A DNA stretch of 64,000 bases from NCBI RefSeq assembly GCF_905475395.1, contig NC_058339.1, positions 75,234,520-75,298,519 on the forward strand. Reading direction: 5' to 3'. This document shows, in pieces, positions 59,954 through 64,000 of this stretch. Source of the stretch: Chrysoperla carnea (Eukaryota > Arthropoda > Insecta > Neuroptera > Chrysopidae). The position numbers and the translations under genes were made by a program. Numbering within the stretch: position 1 is the stretch's first letter; each line of letters opens with the position of its first letter. A model generated the notes under the pieces. The model had not been told where the DNA came from. It searched no databases and was given only the letters and a program-made list of their open reading frames with translations.

Positions 59954-62900
59954 ATGCCTGGTGTCTCAGAGTTAGGAATGGTATGGATGGGAGCCGGTGG
60001 TCAATCTAATTCAAACATCTCAATGGGTTTGATGCCTCACGAGGCTTCGAATATGATGATGGATCATGATAGTCCATTTTTTGCGTCCCACCATTCGACT
60101 TCGAATCATTCAACGGATGATATGTCTACGCATACACCAAAAATGGTTTGTATATTTATTTCCATTTGTATTTTTTAGTCAATAAAGTTTTTCGAGTTTC
60201 TTTAATGCTGTTGTTTACAATATTTTACTTAAATAAAGTTTTTGATTTTTAATCTTTGAATTAATCATGAAAGGTAGATGTATAAAACGGTTATAGTGTA
60301 ATCGCTTATCGTAGGTCCTAACTGAATTTCAAATATGAATACATTTGTGAGGTTGATTGAGAAAGATTTTTGAGAAGAAAATTCTTAATCTTCACGTCAA
60401 ATGATTCGAAGTTAATAATTTTTGAGTCTACCTAATGTACCGAGCTTTATTCAAATCTGACACGAAAATTTTTCCCCCATGTTTTTACAATTTTACTTTC
60501 GGTTTCTATTCAACTCGTAATGTTGATAATTTTGACCCAAAAAATTCAAAAATCGTGTTCATTTGATAATTTTATGAATAGTTTCTGAAGAATCGTATAA
60601 AATCCAGCACGGAAATCGTCTTCTCGGTTCGATCGAATTTCTTGTAAAATATTTGTCTGGTAGTCGAATCGACTAGATTTTCGTGACTTTTCGGTTTAAT
60701 TATTCTAGAAAATCTATTTACCGAACCAATATTTTTTTACAATTTTATTGATTTAATCATAAAAAAGGTGCAAGTGAAACTAAATTTTTCATTTGGATAA
60801 AAATCAATATGAAGGGTTATTACTACAATAAAATACAAAAAATATATAAATTAATAATAATCAAAAATTGGAATTTCAAGAGGATAAAGCAAAAATGAAA
60901 TTTGTCCAAAAATTCTACCTTCTCCACAATTTGGAAATAGTATATTATACACCTTAGGAAGCAAAAGTAAAGAATACAAGTAGGAAAAAGCACTTTCCTC
61001 ACCTCCGTGCAGAAATGAACATGAAATCTGAGACATTCTTTACTTGCTCCCGTGGTTTGCATTCTATTTTCGGCAACTTGACACTTTCTGCACGTAGGTG
61101 AGAAAAGTGCTTTTTCTCACTTGTAAAAATTTAGTTTCATTAGAGTTTTCCATTAGAACGGAAATGGCTTCTATCACTTCAGAAAAAAAAAAAAATGGAA
61201 ACAGGCATTGAAAATAATGACATTCCATAAGAGTTGGAGCCTGATTTCGAATACCTAGAGCTATAGTTTCCAGTGTTCTTCTTGAGCGCAATCTCTCTTC
61301 TAGAGGCTGAGTTGACAACAGATTTTATTTTAATCACCAGAACAGGGTGTTAACGGTCCTTGAAAACCTGGAAATGTCTATGATTTATTTTCACATCCTT
61401 GAAGATGTGTATTTTTGTACTTAAGTTGAATTTTTCGACTTTTTTTTATCTCGATTTAATAGCATTTTTTGAATGATGGGAAAGAAATCTCTTTTATCCG
61501 GTCATGTATATGTTACTGTAAATAGTTTTTGGACTCTGTAAATATGCATGGAGTCTTATAAGTCTAAATTTAAAATATATTAGTAAATTTTTTTTTTTAA
61601 TTAAAAAAGTGTCATTTTTAAAGCAATATTTTCAATTCTGGAAATCTTAGAAATGCCTTTTCCTTTCCAAATTCGTTAGATATCCTTGCAGAAGCAAATA
61701 AAAATAAATTGTATACAGACCAGAAGAGAATCGAAATATATATAAATTCAAAATAAATCCGAATTTCATCTCATCAAAATCGACGTAACTCTTTTATTTC
61801 GTTATTTATTTTCTAGGAAATGGACGATTTAAGTTCAATGATGATCGATAGCAATGATACATCGTCGTTCAATTTAGAAGATTTCGATGAAGATAACTCA
61901 ACTAGATTTATGATGAGTACAGCAACGCAAACAGCTACAATGTCCAGTCGAAAAATTAAACCAATCAAACATCCGGGTCTAGTTTTAAAAACGCCGATTG
62001 CATATCAAAGTAATACAGATCCGTCTGTAATACCAATTCAAAAGGATGGCATGGGTTTGTTTATTTTTATTTTTTTCAAGTAATTTTGGTAGGTTAGTTG
62101 ATCTCAGGCCTCTCTTTTCCACTAGCACTGGCCCAGGTCCCCGCGGGGCCTCCATCTGCCCTAAAAAAATCTTTCTTTGCAGTTTTGATTTGAATAATTG
62201 ATTTGAAATGCGATTTTCGAAGTTTTTAGCGTCAAAATTATGACAAATTACTATTCAGTTTCTTTTATTGGTTTCGGATTAATTACCGATGGATTCGGGC
62301 CAGTAAAGCAACCGAATTTTTATCTGGCAAATTAAAATTATATTCTTTAACTATATAACTAAATCATGTTAAAATTACCACCACACTAAATTTTTTTTTA
62401 AAAATTATTAGTTAATGTCTGGCGCGGTGTTAGCAACGGTAAAACTGGTTGGCAATTATAATTTAAATTGCTAAAAAAACATGGAAAAAATTGTCTTAAA
62501 ATGATTTTAAATTTAGCAATTTCCGCAACTTTTAGTAGATGTAGACAAATGTATGCCAGGCATACTTCATTAGTTCATTCTTACCTAATTCCAAACACAA
62601 AATTAAAATCCAAAATCCAGCAAAATCCAGTTACTGTCTCTTATACTATGAATTTATCAGGGACGGATCAAAGATTATTTGGTCCATGGCTAACAATAAG
62701 TATTAAAGAATGATCGAATTTGCAAATTCGCCGTTATTGGAGGCCGAAAATTCAAAAAGTGTAAAGCTCTTGTCTATTTACCCTTATGTTAGCCAACATA
62801 TTTCTAATTGCAACACGTTTGTTATGGCTCTTGTCTTAATTAATTCTTAATAATTTCGTTTTCTCTAAATTTTAGCTGTTTGTGAAAAATGCGGAGCAAT

Positions 62901-64000
62901 CGGAGTCAAACACGCATTTTATACACGGGAACGTCGATTTTGTAGTATGGCATGTGCGCGTGGTTACAGTGGCCTTATACCAGAACCTCTCACCTCATCA
63001 CCTCAACAATCGCCTGAACAAAACAATTTCGCCGATTACAAATTTAAAATTGAACCAGATGAAGATTACAGTGGCTTAGTACCCGTTGAACCTCTTCCTC
63101 AATTACCAACCCCGCCAACATTATTAACTAGTATCGAGGATACAATGCCTTTTGTACGACGTAAAATGCCTGAATTGGCAAATACGTACGAATGGAATTT
63201 CTCTGATTCAAGTTTTGTCGCAGCTCCTGTTTCAAGTTTCCCACATGCTCCCATAGCCGATATATGGGATAACATTTTGGTTGGCATGAAAGTTGAAGTT
63301 GAGAACACAGATAGTGAAAATTTTTCAGAAGCTTTTCCCGATTCATTTTGGGTGGCAACTGTTTTAAAAATTATTGGATATAAAGCGTTAATGCGTTACG
63401 AAGGTTTTGGGACCAATTCCAGTAAAGATTTTTGGGTTTCATTGTGTTCAGCCACGGTACATCCAGTCGGTTGGTGTGCCACACGTGGCAAACCGCTCAT
63501 TCCACCAAAAACAATTGAAGATAAATATAATGATTGGAAAGATTTTTTAGTGAAACGTTTAACCGGTGCACGAACTTTACCGTCGAATTTTTATAATAAA
63601 GTTAGTGATAGCATGAAATCAAGGTTTCGTAACGGGTTAAACTTGGAAGTTGTTGATAAGAATCGTATTTCACAAGTGAAAGTTGCCATGGTTCATAGTA
63701 TTGTAGGAAAACGTTTAAACGTTCGGTACCACGATAGTGTTGCGGGTGATCAAGGATTTTGGTGCCATGAAGATTCACCGTTGATACATCCTGTAGGTTG
63801 GGCTCGCATGGTTGGCCATACTTTAGATGCTCCATTAGATTATATTGAACGAATAAATGAAGGAATTTGGGATGAAGATGATGCTACGGCTACATATTTT
63901 ACAAATATACAGAGTGGATTAAAAAATCAACATTATAATTCGGGTTTCTGTGTGGGTATGAAATTAGAAGCTGTGGATCCATTGAATTTGTCATCGATTT
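59954..64000 (+). CDS. Sfmbt: Sfmbt/MBTD1-type Polycomb-group protein, 5' part (runs off window)
   Basis: A chromatin reader that binds mono- and dimethyl-lysine histone tails via MBT repeats; in flies Sfmbt pairs with Pho in the PhoRC Polycomb complex. Exons 59954-60145, 61817-62054 and 62876 to beyond 64000 join in frame (M|E, then GMA|VCEKCG) and give 518 codons so far. Residues 1-64 are low-complexity Met/Ser/His (HEASNMMMDHDS). An FCS-type zinc finger follows with C146, C149, C166 and C170 (CEKCG ... RFCSMAC). MBT repeat 1 is about 248-352 (YEWNFSD, GMKVEVE, FWVSLCSATVHPVGWC), repeat 2 about 362-468 (NGLNLEVVDKN, HPVGWARMVG), and repeat 3 starts about 476 (GMKLEAVDPLN). Finger plus MBT array fits Sfmbt or its relative MBTD1; the insect context favours Sfmbt. 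The fourth MBT repeat and C-terminal SAM domain, if present, lie outside. A 5' non-coding exon is likely. Confidence 0.88.
60146..61816 (+). other. Sfmbt intron 1, with repeats
   Basis: Donor ATG|GTTTGT and acceptor TTTTCTAG|GAA. A stretch at about 60530-60565 (TAATTTTGACCCAAAAAATT then CAAAAATCG) matches the half-unit of the satellite at 41101-42405, so it is a divergent dispersed relative. An inverted repeat lies at 60985-61122. Confidence 0.7.
60985..61122. repeat. Inverted repeat in Sfmbt intron 1
   Basis: GGAAAAAGCACTTTCCTCAC then CTCCGTGCAGAAA (from 60983) mirrors TTTCTGCACGTAGG then TGAGAAAAGTGCTTTTTCTC (to about 61119). Arms of about 35 bp with a loop of about 70 bp. The minus-strand frames over it are by-products. 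Confidence 0.75.
62055..62875 (+). other. Sfmbt intron 2
   Basis: Donor G|GTTTGT, acceptor AAATTTTAG|CT. It carries a GC-rich patch at about 62125-62155 (CCCAGGTCCCCGCGGGGCCT) that is palindromic at its centre (CCCCGCGGGG). The rest is AT-rich with no coding exon recognised. Confidence 0.65.

Noticed and set aside
62468..62713. 81-codon plus-strand frame in Sfmbt intron 2
   Set aside because: Exons 2 and 3 join in frame without it, and it shows no zinc finger or MBT motif.

Overview
This window is a stretch of an AT-rich arthropod, most probably insect, nuclear genome. The evidence is two conserved eukaryotic genes with insect-style introns (the shortest about 67-75 nt, GT-AG), AATAAA polyadenylation signals, remnants of Jockey-like and RNase H-bearing non-LTR retrotransposons, a pogo-type MITE, and many palindromic (foldback) elements. 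I cannot assign an order or species from the sequence alone.

Layout. Bases 1-25,000 are a gene desert filled with degraded repeats: a 5'-truncated Jockey-like LINE tail (572-1022), several short TIR/MITE elements, three copies of one foldback family (7676-8392, 14505-15820, 18205-18500), and dispersed copies of a second family (called family B here). Bases 25,117-30,045 hold the standout gene: an essentially intronless open reading frame of 1,561 codons. It encodes a large STAND NTPase with an N-terminal PD-(D/E)XK nuclease-like domain resembling Cap4/DUF4297, a central NACHT module and a long helical C-terminus with a basic tail. This is the architecture of bacterial antiviral Avs proteins, here in an animal genome, and it is the best candidate for an undescribed system. 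A likely 67-nt 5' intron and a short upstream ORF, in frame but cut off by one TAA, precede it. A foldback element lies immediately 3'.

Bases 30,060-53,300 are again repeat-rich: a pogo-type MITE, copies of families B, F and G, a roughly 307-bp tandem satellite with near-palindromic monomers (41,101-42,405) sitting inside a family B element, a decayed LINE RNase H region (43,637-44,228), an RTE-like tail, and one isolated candidate exon for a single-pass membrane protein (48,472-48,671, minus strand).

Bases 53,343-64,000 contain two conserved genes in head-to-head orientation about 2.2 kb apart. The first is the dolichyl-phosphate GlcNAc-1-phosphotransferase gene (DPAGT1/Alg7), complete in four exons on the minus strand. 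It catalyses the first step of N-glycan precursor synthesis in the ER. The second is the 5' part of an Sfmbt/MBTD1-type Polycomb-group gene on the plus strand, with an FCS zinc finger followed by MBT repeats, running off the right edge. Their introns carry foldback elements and divergent fragments related to the satellite. These two genes and the nuclease-NACHT gene have no obvious functional link; they are neighbours in an ordinary animal locus.
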